The translations under genes were made by a program, and so were the position numbers. DNA of 23,620 nt from Gemmatimonadales bacterium. Lineage in GTDB: Bacteria; Gemmatimonadota; Gemmatimonadetes; Palauibacterales; Palauibacteraceae. Where the stretch lies: contig DAOVWI010000011.1 in NCBI GenBank assembly GCA_030636765.1, positions 1-23,620 on the forward strand, read 5' to 3'. The first letter of the stretch is position 1. Each line of letters starts with the position of its first letter. Below are positions 14,005 through 22,553 of the stretch, in pieces. The notes below the pieces were generated by a model. It saw only the letters and a list, made by a program, of their open reading frames with translations, was not told the DNA's origin and ran no database searches.

Positions 14005-15380
14005 AGCTCGGCCTGGTCAGTCTGGGCTGCGACAAGAACACCGTCGATTCCGAGCGAATCCTCGCCGCCCTCACCGCGTATGGCGCCGAGCGTGCGTCGA
14101 CGCTCCAGGAAGCGGACGTAGTCGTCGTGAACACCTGCGGTTTCATCGACGCCGCGAAGCGGGAGTCGATCGAGACGATCCTGGAGGCCGCCCGGCTGAA
14201 GGGAGAGGCCAGCTGCCGGGCCGTCGTGGCGGTCGGCTGTCTCGTGGAACGTCACCGGGAGGAGCTCGCCGCCTCCCTGCCCGAAGTGGATCTCTTCCTC
14301 GGCTTGAGAGACCTGGACCGGCTGGTTCCGGAGCTCCAGCAGCGCGGTCTCCTCGGGATGCGTCGCCGACACCCGGGTGATCGAACCCCTCTCGGCTCGG
14401 ACCGGCACGTGCGCTACCTGAAGGTGAGCGAAGGATGCGACCACGGGTGCGCGTTCTGCGCGATTCCGCTGTGGCGGGGACGGCATCGGTCGTTCGATCC
14501 GGACCGCCTCCTGGCGGAGGCCCGACGCCTGGAGGCGCAGGGCGTCGTGGAGCTCAACCTCGTCGCCCAGGATCTGGCCCACTACGGTCGCGAGTTCCGG
14601 GATGGAACCGACATCGCGGCGCTTCTCACGCGTTTGCTGGAGGAGACCGATATCCCCTGGTTCCGCCTTCTGTACGTGTATTCGGCCGGCCTCAGAGAGC
14701 CTCTCGTGGAGCTGATGGCGTCGGAGGAGCGCGTTCTGTCGTACATCGACATGCCGATCCAGCATGCCAGCGACAGCGTGCTGAAGCGGATGCGCCGCCC
14801 CGAGCGGCAGGAGACTCTGCGGCGCAAGCTCACGTGGCTTCGCGACGCGATCCCGGACCTCACCCTCAGGACCACCGTCCTGGTGGGTTTCCCCGGCGAG
14901 ACGGACGAGGACTTCCGGAAGCTGCTGGATTTTCTCGAGGACGCCCAGTTCGACAGGCTCGGGGCGTTCGCCTTCTCCCCGCAGGAGGGAACGCGGGCGA
15001 TGGACCTGCAGGATCTCTTCGTTTCGGAGAGCGTGGCCCGCGCCCGCCTGGAAGAGCTCGTCGAGGTGCAGCGGGCGATCTCCGCCGAGCGGCTGGCCCG
15101 TGAGGTGGGCCGGCGTCGGCGCGCGATCGTCGGGAGCCTCTCGGAGAACGGCGCCGGCCCGACCGGGCGCCTGGAGAGTCAAGCGGACGACGTGGATGGA
15201 ATCACTACGCTCCAGGCGGATGCTCCGCTCCGGGACGGCCAGATCGTGGAGGTGGAGGTCACTCACGCGGACGATTTCGATCTGACGGCGCGTGTGCTCC
15301 GGGTGCTTCGCGAGCCGGCCGTGACGCGTCGCAAGCTCCCCATTGCGGCGTTCGGTCTCGAGACGGCGTGGGGAAGATAG
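14001..15380 (+). CDS. rimO: Ribosomal protein S12 methylthiotransferase RimO
   Basis: The 459-residue protein has an N-terminal UPF0004 domain with its three cluster cysteines: Cys10 (SLGCDKN), Cys46 (NTCGFID) and Cys80 (AVGCLVER). The radical SAM domain has CDHGCAFC (Cys146, Cys150, Cys153) in KVSEGCDHGCAFCAIP, and a C-terminal TRAM domain (about 385-450) follows. The KxSEGC and FCAIP wording separates RimO from MiaB. It adds a methylthio group to the conserved aspartate of ribosomal protein S12, using S-adenosylmethionine and two 4Fe-4S clusters. The ATG overlaps the lolA stop, and its 3' end overlaps hemL by 13 bases. Upstream extension of the frame to 13620 is a shadow of lolA. Confidence 0.96.
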   Translation: MKLGLVSLGCDKNTVDSERILAALTAYGAERASTLQEADVVVVNTCGFIDAAKRESIETILEAARLKGEASCRAVVAVGCLVERHREELAASLPEVDLFLGLRDLDRLVPELQQRGLLGMRRRHPGDRTPLGSDRHVRYLKVSEGCDHGCAFCAIPLWRGRHRSFDPDRLLAEARRLEAQGVVELNLVAQDLAHYGREFRDGTDIAALLTRLLEETDIPWFRLLYVYSAGLREPLVELMASEERVLSYIDMPIQHASDSVLKRMRRPERQETLRRKLTWLRDAIPDLTLRTTVLVGFPGETDEDFRKLLDFLEDAQFDRLGAFAFSPQEGTRAMDLQDLFVSESVARARLEELVEVQRAISAERLAREVGRRRRAIVGSLSENGAGPTGRLESQADDVDGITTLQADAPLRDGQIVEVEVTHADDFDLTARVLRVLREPAVTRRKLPIAAFGLETAWGR

Positions 15381-16660
15381 ACGATTCCCGCCTCTGGGAA
15401 CGTGCCCGGAGGGTGCTGCCCGGCGGGGTGAGCTCGCCGGTGCGCTCCTTCCGATCGGTCGGGGGCGAGCCCTTTTTCTCGGAGCGTGGAGAAGGTCCCT
15501 ACCTCTACGACGTCGACGGGAAGCGTTACGTAGACTACGTGCTCTCGTGGGGACCTCTCATCCTCGGGCACGGACACCCGGCGGTCGTCGAGGCGGTGGA
15601 ACGCGCCACTCGAACGGGGCTCACGTTCGGCACCCCCGTGAAGACGGAAGTGGAGCTGGCCGAGCTGATCGTGGATCTCGTGCCCGGGATCGAGATGGTG
15701 CGCTTCGTGAGCAGCGGCACCGAATCCACGATGTCGGCCATCCGCCTGGCCCGCGGGGTGACTGGCCGCGAACGCATCCTCAAGTTCGACGGCTGCTACC
15801 ACGGCCACTCGGACTCCTTTCTCGTGCGTGCGGGCTCCGGCGTAGCCACACTCGGGCTGCCCGACTCCCCCGGGGTGCCGCTGTCACTCTCCGAGCTCAC
15901 GATCTCGGTGCCGTTCAACGACCTCGACTGCGTGCGCTCCTCGCTGGATCGTTATCCGGACGAGATCGCCGCCGTCATCGTGGAACCGGTGATGGGCAAC
16001 TTCGGCCTGATCGAGCCGATGCACGGATTCCTGGAAGGGCTCCGGGAGGTGACCCGGGCCACCGGGGCGCTCCTCGTGTTCGACGAGGTGATGACCGGTT
16101 TCCGCGTTGCGCTGGGGGGCGCCCAGGATCTCTACGGGGTGGTCCCGGATCTCACCACCCTGGGTAAGGTGATCGGTGGAGGTCTTCCGGTCGCCGCGTT
16201 CGGTGGCAGCCGAGAGCTGATGGAGCAGGTGGCTCCGACCGGACCGGTGTACCAGGCCGGTACGCTGAGTGGCAATCCGCTCGGCATGGCCGCCGGCCTC
16301 GCCCAGCTCCGGGTGCTCGCGCGGGAGAGACCGTACGACCACCTGGCGCGCCTGACCGGACGGCTGGTCTCCGGCATCCTGGCGGCGGCCGAGGAGCGGG
16401 GCATTCCCGCTTCAGGGGCGCACGTCGGCTCGATGTGGGGAGTGTTCTTCGCCGAAGACCCGGTTCACGACTACGACGGGGCCAAGCGGACGGACACGGA
16501 GTTCTTCGCCTCTTACTTCAGGGAGTGCCTGGAGCGCGGAGTGTTCTTCGCCCCCTCGCCCTTCGAGGCCGGATTCACCTCGACAGTGCACGGTCCCGAG
16601 CAGCTGGAGTACACTCTGATGGCCGTCGGAGAGGCGATGGATGCGGCGCGGGTCGGCTGA
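15368..16660 (+). CDS. hemL: Glutamate-1-semialdehyde 2,1-aminomutase
   Basis: The 430-residue class III PLP aminotransferase has the hemL opening WERARRVLPGGVSSPVRSF, DVDGKRYVDYVLSWGPLILGH, SSGTES for phosphate binding (115-120), GCYHGHSD, FDEVMTGFR (238-246), and the PLP lysine Lys267 in TTLGKVIGGG. GTLSGNPLGMAAGL follows. It converts glutamate-1-semialdehyde to 5-aminolevulinate in the C5 route to heme. The GTG at 15368 places the protein at the family N-terminus and lies 13 bases inside rimO. No better start follows. Its 3' end overlaps the spoIID-like gene by 20 bases. The other C5-pathway genes (hemA, hemB, hemC) are not in the window. Confidence 0.95.
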   Translation: MGKIDDSRLWERARRVLPGGVSSPVRSFRSVGGEPFFSERGEGPYLYDVDGKRYVDYVLSWGPLILGHGHPAVVEAVERATRTGLTFGTPVKTEVELAELIVDLVPGIEMVRFVSSGTESTMSAIRLARGVTGRERILKFDGCYHGHSDSFLVRAGSGVATLGLPDSPGVPLSLSELTISVPFNDLDCVRSSLDRYPDEIAAVIVEPVMGNFGLIEPMHGFLEGLREVTRATGALLVFDEVMTGFRVALGGAQDLYGVVPDLTTLGKVIGGGLPVAAFGGSRELMEQVAPTGPVYQAGTLSGNPLGMAAGLAQLRVLARERPYDHLARLTGRLVSGILAAAEERGIPASGAHVGSMWGVFFAEDPVHDYDGAKRTDTEFFASYFRECLERGVFFAPSPFEAGFTSTVHGPEQLEYTLMAVGEAMDAARVG

Positions 16661-18020
16661 TTCCAGCAGGCCTGCGTTGACGGGTCCCGGCGGGAGCGGA
16701 GGGGCGCTCGTTGCCTCGGCTCTCCTCTGCTGGGCGTGTGCGGGGACTTCGCCTCCGGAGGGGACCGCACCGGACGTGACGCCGCCTCCGGAGGGGACCG
16801 CACCGGACGTGACGCCGCCTCGGGCAAGGACCGCACCGGAAGTAGTCGCCGAACGCCCGATCACCGAAACCATCACGTCGGAGCCGACGGTTCGGGTGGG
16901 CGTCGAGGTCGGCGTCTCATCGGTGGCCATCATGTCGACGGCCGGCCTGCGCGTGCTGGATGGCGAGAGCGGGGAGGTGCTCGAGGCCAGCGGGGAGGAG
17001 ATCCTCCGTTTCGAGGCCTCCGAAGGTAAGCTCCTGGTCGAATCCGGAGGCCGCATCGGAGACGGCCGGCCACGGCTGGTCGTCGAGCCGCTCGATCCGG
17101 CGATCCCCATCGTTCTCTCGGGCAAGAGGTACCACGGCGCGGCCGAGCTCCTCGTCGATCCAGCCAGAGGCATCGTGGTCATCAACCGGATCGGTCTGGA
17201 GGAGTACCTCCGCGGCGTCGTGCCGGCCGAGATCGGCCGTCGCCCGCCGGAAGAGTTCGACGCCGTGAAGGCGCAGGCGGTGGCCGCCCGCACGTACGCG
17301 ATCTCCAGCCTCGGGAGTCGAGACTCTCTGGGCTTCGATGTTTTCGCCACCGTCGAGGATCAGGCATACGGAGGCGTTGACCTGGAACGAGCTGAGATCG
17401 ACCGGGCGGTGCGGGAGACCGAAGGAGAGATCCTCACGTATGACGGCGCCGTGGTGCTGGCGTTGTATCACTCGACGTGCGGGGGTCGCACCGCCACACG
17501 GTACGAGGTTTGGGCGGAGCCCGACCTCCCGTATCTTCGCTCCGTCCGTGACCGCGCAGCGGGCGGTGACGACTTCTGCGCGATCTCCCCCCGGTACACA
17601 TGGCGGGAAAGCTGGACCCCCGACGAGATGAACGGACTGGTTCGCGCCGAGCTGGCCGGAAGGCTCGGGGTTCCTCCCACGTCGATCGGGCGTATTCTGG
17701 AGATTCGCGTCCTCAGCCGGACGGAAGAGGATCGGGTGGACGAGCTGGAGATCGCGGCCACCGGAGGCCGCTACGTGATCCGTAAGAACGATATCCGCTT
17801 CGTGCTGCGATCCTCGGAGGGGCGGATTCTCGGGTCCACGGATTTCAGGGTGCTCCACGGCCGGGTGGACGCGAACGGGGTGCTGGTCGAGGGTCGCGGA
17901 TACGGCCACGGCATCGGCATGTGCCAGTGGGGCGCGATCGGTCGGGCGAGGGCGGGGCAGGATTACCGACAGATCCTGGCCGCCTACTACACGGGCGCAA
18001 GGCTGGAAAAGCTGTACTAG
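16641..18020 (+). CDS. SpoIID/LytB-domain protein, probable exported or lipoprotein
   Basis: The 459-residue protein has a hydrophobic export signal (about 19-32) ending ALLCWACAG. Cys33 or Cys30 could be a lipid attachment site, but neither fits a canonical lipobox. A Pro-rich tandem repeat (about 38-70) and a SpoIID domain follow. The domain has EEYLRGVVPAEI (187-198), VKAQAVAARTYA (209-220), STCGGRTA (278-285) and GRGYGHGIGMCQWGA (418-432). In sporulating bacteria SpoIID is a lytic transglycosylase acting on peptidoglycan stripped of its peptides. Here, in what looks like a non-sporulating Gram-negative, it more likely acts in division or wall turnover. It overlaps hemL by 20 bases, and the ATG at 16641 is the only start giving a signal sequence. 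Its TAG overlaps a possible GTG of the next gene. Confidence 0.85.
   Translation: MRRGSADSSRPALTGPGGSGGALVASALLCWACAGTSPPEGTAPDVTPPPEGTAPDVTPPRARTAPEVVAERPITETITSEPTVRVGVEVGVSSVAIMSTAGLRVLDGESGEVLEASGEEILRFEASEGKLLVESGGRIGDGRPRLVVEPLDPAIPIVLSGKRYHGAAELLVDPARGIVVINRIGLEEYLRGVVPAEIGRRPPEEFDAVKAQAVAARTYAISSLGSRDSLGFDVFATVEDQAYGGVDLERAEIDRAVRETEGEILTYDGAVVLALYHSTCGGRTATRYEVWAEPDLPYLRSVRDRAAGGDDFCAISPRYTWRESWTPDEMNGLVRAELAGRLGVPPTSIGRILEIRVLSRTEEDRVDELEIAATGGRYVIRKNDIRFVLRSSEGRILGSTDFRVLHGRVDANGVLVEGRGYGHGIGMCQWGAIGRARAGQDYRQILAAYYTGARLEKLY
16752..16850 (+). repeat. 33-base in-frame tandem repeat in the spoIID-like gene
   Basis: Two identical 33-base copies (16752-16784 and 16785-16817) are followed by a diverged third (16818-16850). 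Each perfect copy codes PPEGTAPDVTP. It lies just after the export signal and forms a Pro-rich spacer between membrane and catalytic domain. The perfect identity of two copies implies recent duplication or ongoing slippage. Confidence 0.9.
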
Positions 18021-18040
18021 TGAGAGGAGTGGAGCGAATA

Positions 18041-19051
18041 GTGGATCGTGTGAAGAGGGACGTCCGCGTGGCGGTCGTTGGGGCGGGGGGCGCGGCGCAG
18101 GTCGTCCACCTTCCGATCCTAAAGCGGTTGCCCGACCTGGAGGTGACGGCGCTGCTCGACACACAGGTCGAGAAGGCTCGCACGATCGCCGAGCGCTTCG
18201 GGGTGCCTCACGTGGCGAGGGAGCTGGGAGAGCTCCCCGCGGAGGTTCACGTCGATGCGGCGTTAGTGTGCACGCCCAACGACACGCACGCAGCCGTCGT
18301 TCGGGATGCGCTCGAGCGGGGAGTGCATGTCTTGTGTGAGAGGCCGCTGGCCCCGGGCAGCGAGGAGGCGGCGCGACTGATCCACCTGGCGGAGAAGGCA
18401 AACCGCCAGCTGATGGTCGCGATGAATCAGCGGTTCCGCTTCGATGTTCGGGCGATCCAGCAGTTCATGGCGAGCGGAGAGCTCGGCGAGGTGCTGTTCG
18501 TGCGCTCCGTCTGGCTGACCCGAAGCCAGGGACGGCCGAAGCACGGGTGGCGTCGTGATCCGAAACGCGCCGGTGGTGGGGTGCTGATGGACCTTGGGGT
18601 CCAGGCCCTCGATGTGGCGCTCTGGCTGCTGGGCTACCCGGACGTCGAACGCGTCACCGCGAGCATGCACTCCACCTCCGGGGTCGAGGACTCGGCGTTC
18701 GCTTTCCTCGCTCTAGCCGGAGGCGTGACTCTCAGCGTCGAGGTGAGCTGGGAACTCCGCTCGGAGCGCGACAGACACTCCCTCCTCGTGCTCGGGACTC
18801 TCGGCTCGGCCACGACCTCCCCGTTCCGAGTGCGGAAGGACATGGAGACAGGTCCCCTGGATGTGGCGCCCCCTCTGGATGTGGATGAGGCCGGCCTCTA
18901 TCGGGCCTCCTATCGGCAGGAGTGGGCGGAGTTCCTGCGCTTCGTGCGCGGAGAGAAGCCGCTCGAGGTGCAGGGCGAGCAGGTGCGGCTCATGCAGACG
19001 CTGGAAGCGTGCTATAGATCGGCCCGTGAGGGCCGCGAAGTAGCGATCTAG
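18041..19051 (+). CDS. Gfo/Idh/MocA-family oxidoreductase with altered catalytic residues
   Basis: The 336-residue protein has an N-terminal Rossmann fold with VAVVGAGGAAQ (10-20) for NAD(P), VDAALVCTPNDTH (71-83), and CERPLA (99-104) where the family has EKP. The C-terminal domain includes GGGVLMDLGVQALD (178-191). The family's catalytic Lys is replaced by Arg101 and the usual His of the GGGxxxDxGxHxxD motif by Gln188, so substrate and activity are uncertain. The GTG at 18041 is chosen because GGAG lies six bases upstream; GTG 18020 overlapping the previous stop (TAGTG) is an alternative that adds seven residues. It sits 15 bases before lnt, so a role in envelope or sugar chemistry is possible but not shown. 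Confidence 0.8.
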   Translation: MDRVKRDVRVAVVGAGGAAQVVHLPILKRLPDLEVTALLDTQVEKARTIAERFGVPHVARELGELPAEVHVDAALVCTPNDTHAAVVRDALERGVHVLCERPLAPGSEEAARLIHLAEKANRQLMVAMNQRFRFDVRAIQQFMASGELGEVLFVRSVWLTRSQGRPKHGWRRDPKRAGGGVLMDLGVQALDVALWLLGYPDVERVTASMHSTSGVEDSAFAFLALAGGVTLSVEVSWELRSERDRHSLLVLGTLGSATTSPFRVRKDMETGPLDVAPPLDVDEAGLYRASYRQEWAEFLRFVRGEKPLEVQGEQVRLMQTLEACYRSAREGREVAI

Positions 19052-19066
19052 CTGGCCGACCTGCTC

Positions 19067-20701
19067 GTGCAGATCCGCGTTCCGGCGGTCCCGCGGGGTG
19101 CCGGTTGGGTCGCGGCCAGCGGCTTCATCCTCGGCCTTGCGCACCCTCCCCTTCATCTCCTTCTGCCCTCCTTCCTAGGGCTGGTCCCGTTCGGCATCTG
19201 GCTGGGCAGGCTGCCCGAGGGCGAGGAGGGGCGAAGAGAGGCGTTCCGGGGCGGGTTCTGGCTCGGGGTCGTCTACTACACGCTTCTTCTCCACTGGCTC
19301 GCGACCTCGCTGGTGCACTACTCCCTCATGGCGTTGCCGGGCTTCGTGCTCACCGTCGTCCCGATGTGTCTTTTTCTGGCGGTCGCGACGGTGGGCGTCT
19401 ACCACGTGCGCCGCCGGCTCGGCTGGCCGCTGTGGATCGCCCTGCCGGTCTTCTGGACGGCGGCCGAGTGGCTCCGGGCGCACCTCGGACCGATCTCCTT
19501 TCCGTGGAACGAGTTCGGCTACACGCTCACGGGGTTTCCTCAACTCATCGGCGTCGCCGACATCGTCGGGGCTCGTGGGCTGAGCTTCTGGCTGGTCATG
19601 TTGAACGGCCTGCTCGCCACTGGGATCCTGGCCTGGCGGGCCGGGCGGAGGCGCGACGTGTGGCTCGCGTTCGGCGGCTGGGTACTCGCTCTGGCGCTCC
19701 CGGTCGCCTACTCACTGCACCGGTGGACGAGCCTGGATCACGAGGTGGCCGCCACTGTCACGATCGTGCAGCCGAACATCCCGGAGGATCTCAAGCTGGA
19801 TCGGCACGCCGCGATCGACAGCACGCGCCGTGTGGTCGAGAGCCTTCTCGCCGGGCACGATCCCGGGCGACCGATCGATCTCCTCGTACTCCCGGAGACC
19901 GTCATCCCCCTTCCGATCGACCCGATCCCGGCGACCGGCTACAGGGGTTTGCGCCGGGTCAGGACATGGCTTGCGAATCTTGCCTACGACCGGCGAGCGC
20001 CGGTCCTCTTCGGGACGATCGGCATCGACAAGCTGCCTGGGGGCGAGTGGGACTACTTCAACTCGGCCCTGCTGGTGGACGCGACGGGCGAGCGGATTGG
20101 CCGATACGACAAGCACCACCTCGTTCCGGTCGTCGAGCGCGTGCCGTTCCTGAATCCCGACTGGTTCACCTGGGCCCCCTACTTCGACTTCGGGGGGTTC
20201 GGCGTCGGGGTGGGCACGGCGCCGATGGAGTCGGACGGCGTGAGCTTCGGCGTCTTGATCTGCTACGAATCGATCTTCGCCGGTCTGAGCCGGGAGTTTC
20301 GGCGGCGGGGCGCCGACTACCTCGTCAACATCACGAACGATGCATGGTTCGGTCGCGAGGAGCCGTCGTGGAGCCGCAGCAGCGCGCTCTGGCAGCATCC
20401 CTCGCACCTGGTGCTCCGTGCCATCGAGAGCCGGATCGGCATCGCCCGAGCCGCGAACACGGGGATCTCGGAGATCGTGGATCCGCTGGGCCGCGTCCAC
20501 GAGGCGACCGAGCTGTTCACGTCCGCCATCTTCACGGCCGACGTGCTGACGACCCGAGGCCTGACTCCCTTCGCCCGCGCCGGCGACGTCGTGGGCTGGC
20601 TGGCGGCGCTGGCGGCCGCGGTGGGAGCCGTCCTGCCGGCTATTCTCGGAGGCGCTGCTCGAGCAGCAGGCCCGCCACCCGAAGGAAATCGTGCTCCGTG
20701 A
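19067..20701 (+). CDS. lnt: Apolipoprotein N-acyltransferase
   Basis: The 544-residue protein has an N-terminal membrane part of about six helices (about 12-215, including GFILGLAHPPLHLLLPSFLG and FPWNEFGYTL). A periplasmic nitrilase-like domain (about 230-510) carries the catalytic triad Glu277 (LPETVI), Lys349 (YDKHHLVP) and Cys399 (LICYES). A C-terminal helix lies at about 523-536. It transfers a third acyl chain to the N-terminal Cys of lipoproteins in the inner membrane; LolA would then move them outward. GTG 19067 is the best start near homology; no ribosome-binding site is strong. It ends the long + strand run, and its last 62 bases overlap the end of the convergent GCS2-CBS gene. Confidence 0.94.
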   Translation: MQIRVPAVPRGAGWVAASGFILGLAHPPLHLLLPSFLGLVPFGIWLGRLPEGEEGRREAFRGGFWLGVVYYTLLLHWLATSLVHYSLMALPGFVLTVVPMCLFLAVATVGVYHVRRRLGWPLWIALPVFWTAAEWLRAHLGPISFPWNEFGYTLTGFPQLIGVADIVGARGLSFWLVMLNGLLATGILAWRAGRRRDVWLAFGGWVLALALPVAYSLHRWTSLDHEVAATVTIVQPNIPEDLKLDRHAAIDSTRRVVESLLAGHDPGRPIDLLVLPETVIPLPIDPIPATGYRGLRRVRTWLANLAYDRRAPVLFGTIGIDKLPGGEWDYFNSALLVDATGERIGRYDKHHLVPVVERVPFLNPDWFTWAPYFDFGGFGVGVGTAPMESDGVSFGVLICYESIFAGLSREFRRRGADYLVNITNDAWFGREEPSWSRSSALWQHPSHLVLRAIESRIGIARAANTGISEIVDPLGRVHEATELFTSAIFTADVLTTRGLTPFARAGDVVGWLAALAAAVGAVLPAILGGAARAAGPPPEGNRAP

Positions 20702-22553
20702 CGATGCCAACCAGCCGGCCCTTCGCCGTCACCGGAAGACAGCCGATCCGGTTGTCCTTCATCAGCTCGATCGCCTCGAGGGTCGGCGTGTCCGGCTGGA
20801 CGGTGATCAGCTCCCTCTGCATGACGTCGCTCACCGGGGTGGGAGCCTCTTCCTCCCCTCTTCCGCCCGACGCCAGAAAGCGGAGCAGGGAGCGGTGAGA
20901 CACGAGGCCAAGCAACCGGTGTCGCTCATCCTCGACCGGGATATGGTGGATCCGGTGCCAGTCCATGAGCCGCGCCACGAGGTCGATCGGCTCGTCCTCG
21001 CCGACGGTGATGAGGTCGGTCGTCATGTACTGCTCGATCCTCTGGTAGCTTGGTTTCCAATCTCCCGCTTCGTGAAACTCGGCCAGCGGCCAGCGGTGGA
21101 CGGGCTGCCCCGTCTGCGCGCGGTCGGCGATGGCGGCGGTGAGGGCGTTCAGCCGTTCCGGAAGGCTTCCCCGCTCCTTCATGCGGGCAAGCGATCGGAG
21201 CATCCACTGGGCCGGAGTCTGCTTCGAGGCGACGCGCTCCTCGATGATGCCCAGATACCGCTCGATGTCCTCTTCGTCGACCTCGCCCGCGCGCAGCCCC
21301 TCGCGAGCGAGCGGCAGGATCCGCTCCAGGACGAGACGTCGCGCGCTCTGGGTGTGGTCGACGTCGAGCCACATGAGGTGCGAGTCCAGGCCCAGACGGG
21401 CCGCGGCCACGAAGTTGCCCAGAGCGTCATCGAAGTCCATCCCATCGCGCACGTCCCGCTCCTCGTGGGCGAGCGCGCTCACCAGCCCGAACCAGAACGC
21501 CGCGTTGGCCACCTCATCGAGGGGGGTGGGTCCCGATGCGAGCACTCGACTCTCGATCCGGAGGTGGGGTTTCCCATCGCTGATCCCGTAGCACGGCCGA
21601 TTCCACCGGTACACGGTGCTGTTGTGCAGCTGCAGGGCCTTCAGGCTGGGAACGCGTCCCTGCCGTAACTCTTCCAGGGGATCCTCCTCGATCTCTGCCC
21701 CGATGAGCACCCGGAAGCGCGAGATGTCCTCCCGGAATATCTCCAGAACGGAGTCTTCGACCCAGTGCGTGCCGAAGTGGACGCGTGGCTTGATGTCCCG
21801 CATGTCGGGCCTCGCGCTGCGCGTGTCGATCGACTGCTGAAAGAGCGCAATCCGTGTCTCCCGCCACAATCGCTTCCCGAAGAGGAGCGGAGATCCGGCC
21901 GCGACCGCGAGGGCCGGAGCGGCGGCCACCAGCGCGATGTTGTAGAGGCGGGCGAACTCCGCTGCGCCCACCTGGAAATGCACCTGGAAGCTCGTGTTCG
22001 CCGCCTCCAGCATCATCGTCTCGTGCTCGACGAGCAGCTCGTCCACACCCTTCAGGTAGAACTTGTAGGTCCCGCCGCGGAGGTGGTCGAGCGCGGCGCT
22101 CAGGGCGAAGTAGCGCTCCTCCGGAGTCATGTTCTCGAGGGTGAGATCCGATTTCTGCAGCGTGGGGAGGATACCCGTGAGGACGATCCGCGCGCCGACC
22201 TCCGCCGCGGCCTGTTCGACCGTCTCCAGGAGAGAGGCCAGCTCCGCCTCCAGGCGCCGCAGACAACCACCGCCGAACGGGATCGGGTCGAGGTTGAACT
22301 CCAGGTTGAACAGCGCCAGCTCGTGGGTGACTCGCGGGTCGTCGACGCGCTCGAGCACCTCGATGGCCTTGGAAGCCGGGTGCCAGTTCTCGTCGACCAG
22401 GAACATCTCCTGCTCCACGCCGATCCGGCGGACGCCCGACTCGATCGCGCCGGACGCAAGCATCTGCTCGAGCGCCTCGACGTCCCGAAGGATCTTGTTT
22501 GTGAAGACCCGGCGCTGCTCCGTGTCGAAGCGGCGTACGTCTTTCTCACCCAT
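20640..22553 (-). CDS. GCS2-type carboxylate-amine ligase fused to two CBS domains
   Basis: The 637-residue protein joins a glutamate-cysteine ligase family 2 domain (about 40-450) to a CBS pair. Ligase motifs are IGVEQEMFLVD (44-54), FNLEFNLDP (82-90), TSFQVHFQV (187-195), YRWNRPCYG (315-323) and HLRIESRVLASGPT (330-343). The CBS pair (about 506-563 and 573-631) has MTTDLITVGEDEPI / HHIPVED and VMQRELITVQPDTPTLEAI / GCLPVTAKGRLVGIVTEHDFL. GCS2 enzymes join an amino acid to a carboxylate using ATP. The substrate here is unknown, and glutathione synthesis should not be assumed. CBS pairs bind adenine nucleotides, so the ligase may sense energy state. The ATG has GGAGG eight bases upstream. It overlaps lnt tail-to-tail. 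Confidence 0.88.
   Translation of the reverse strand: MGEKDVRRFDTEQRRVFTNKILRDVEALEQMLASGAIESGVRRIGVEQEMFLVDENWHPASKAIEVLERVDDPRVTHELALFNLEFNLDPIPFGGGCLRRLEAELASLLETVEQAAAEVGARIVLTGILPTLQKSDLTLENMTPEERYFALSAALDHLRGGTYKFYLKGVDELLVEHETMMLEAANTSFQVHFQVGAAEFARLYNIALVAAAPALAVAAGSPLLFGKRLWRETRIALFQQSIDTRSARPDMRDIKPRVHFGTHWVEDSVLEIFREDISRFRVLIGAEIEEDPLEELRQGRVPSLKALQLHNSTVYRWNRPCYGISDGKPHLRIESRVLASGPTPLDEVANAAFWFGLVSALAHEERDVRDGMDFDDALGNFVAAARLGLDSHLMWLDVDHTQSARRLVLERILPLAREGLRAGEVDEEDIERYLGIIEERVASKQTPAQWMLRSLARMKERGSLPERLNALTAAIADRAQTGQPVHRWPLAEFHEAGDWKPSYQRIEQYMTTDLITVGEDEPIDLVARLMDWHRIHHIPVEDERHRLLGLVSHRSLLRFLASGGRGEEEAPTPVSDVMQRELITVQPDTPTLEAIELMKDNRIGCLPVTAKGRLVGIVTEHDFLRVAGLLLEQRLRE

Noticed and set aside
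16917..18401. 494-codon open frame on the - strand opposite the spoIID-like gene
   Set aside because: It is a shadow frame: compositionally biased and spanning parts of two clear + strand genes.
19105..20898. 597-codon open frame on the + strand overlapping lnt
   Set aside because: It is Arg/Pro-rich with no motifs, while the lnt frame has a complete catalytic triad and membrane helices.
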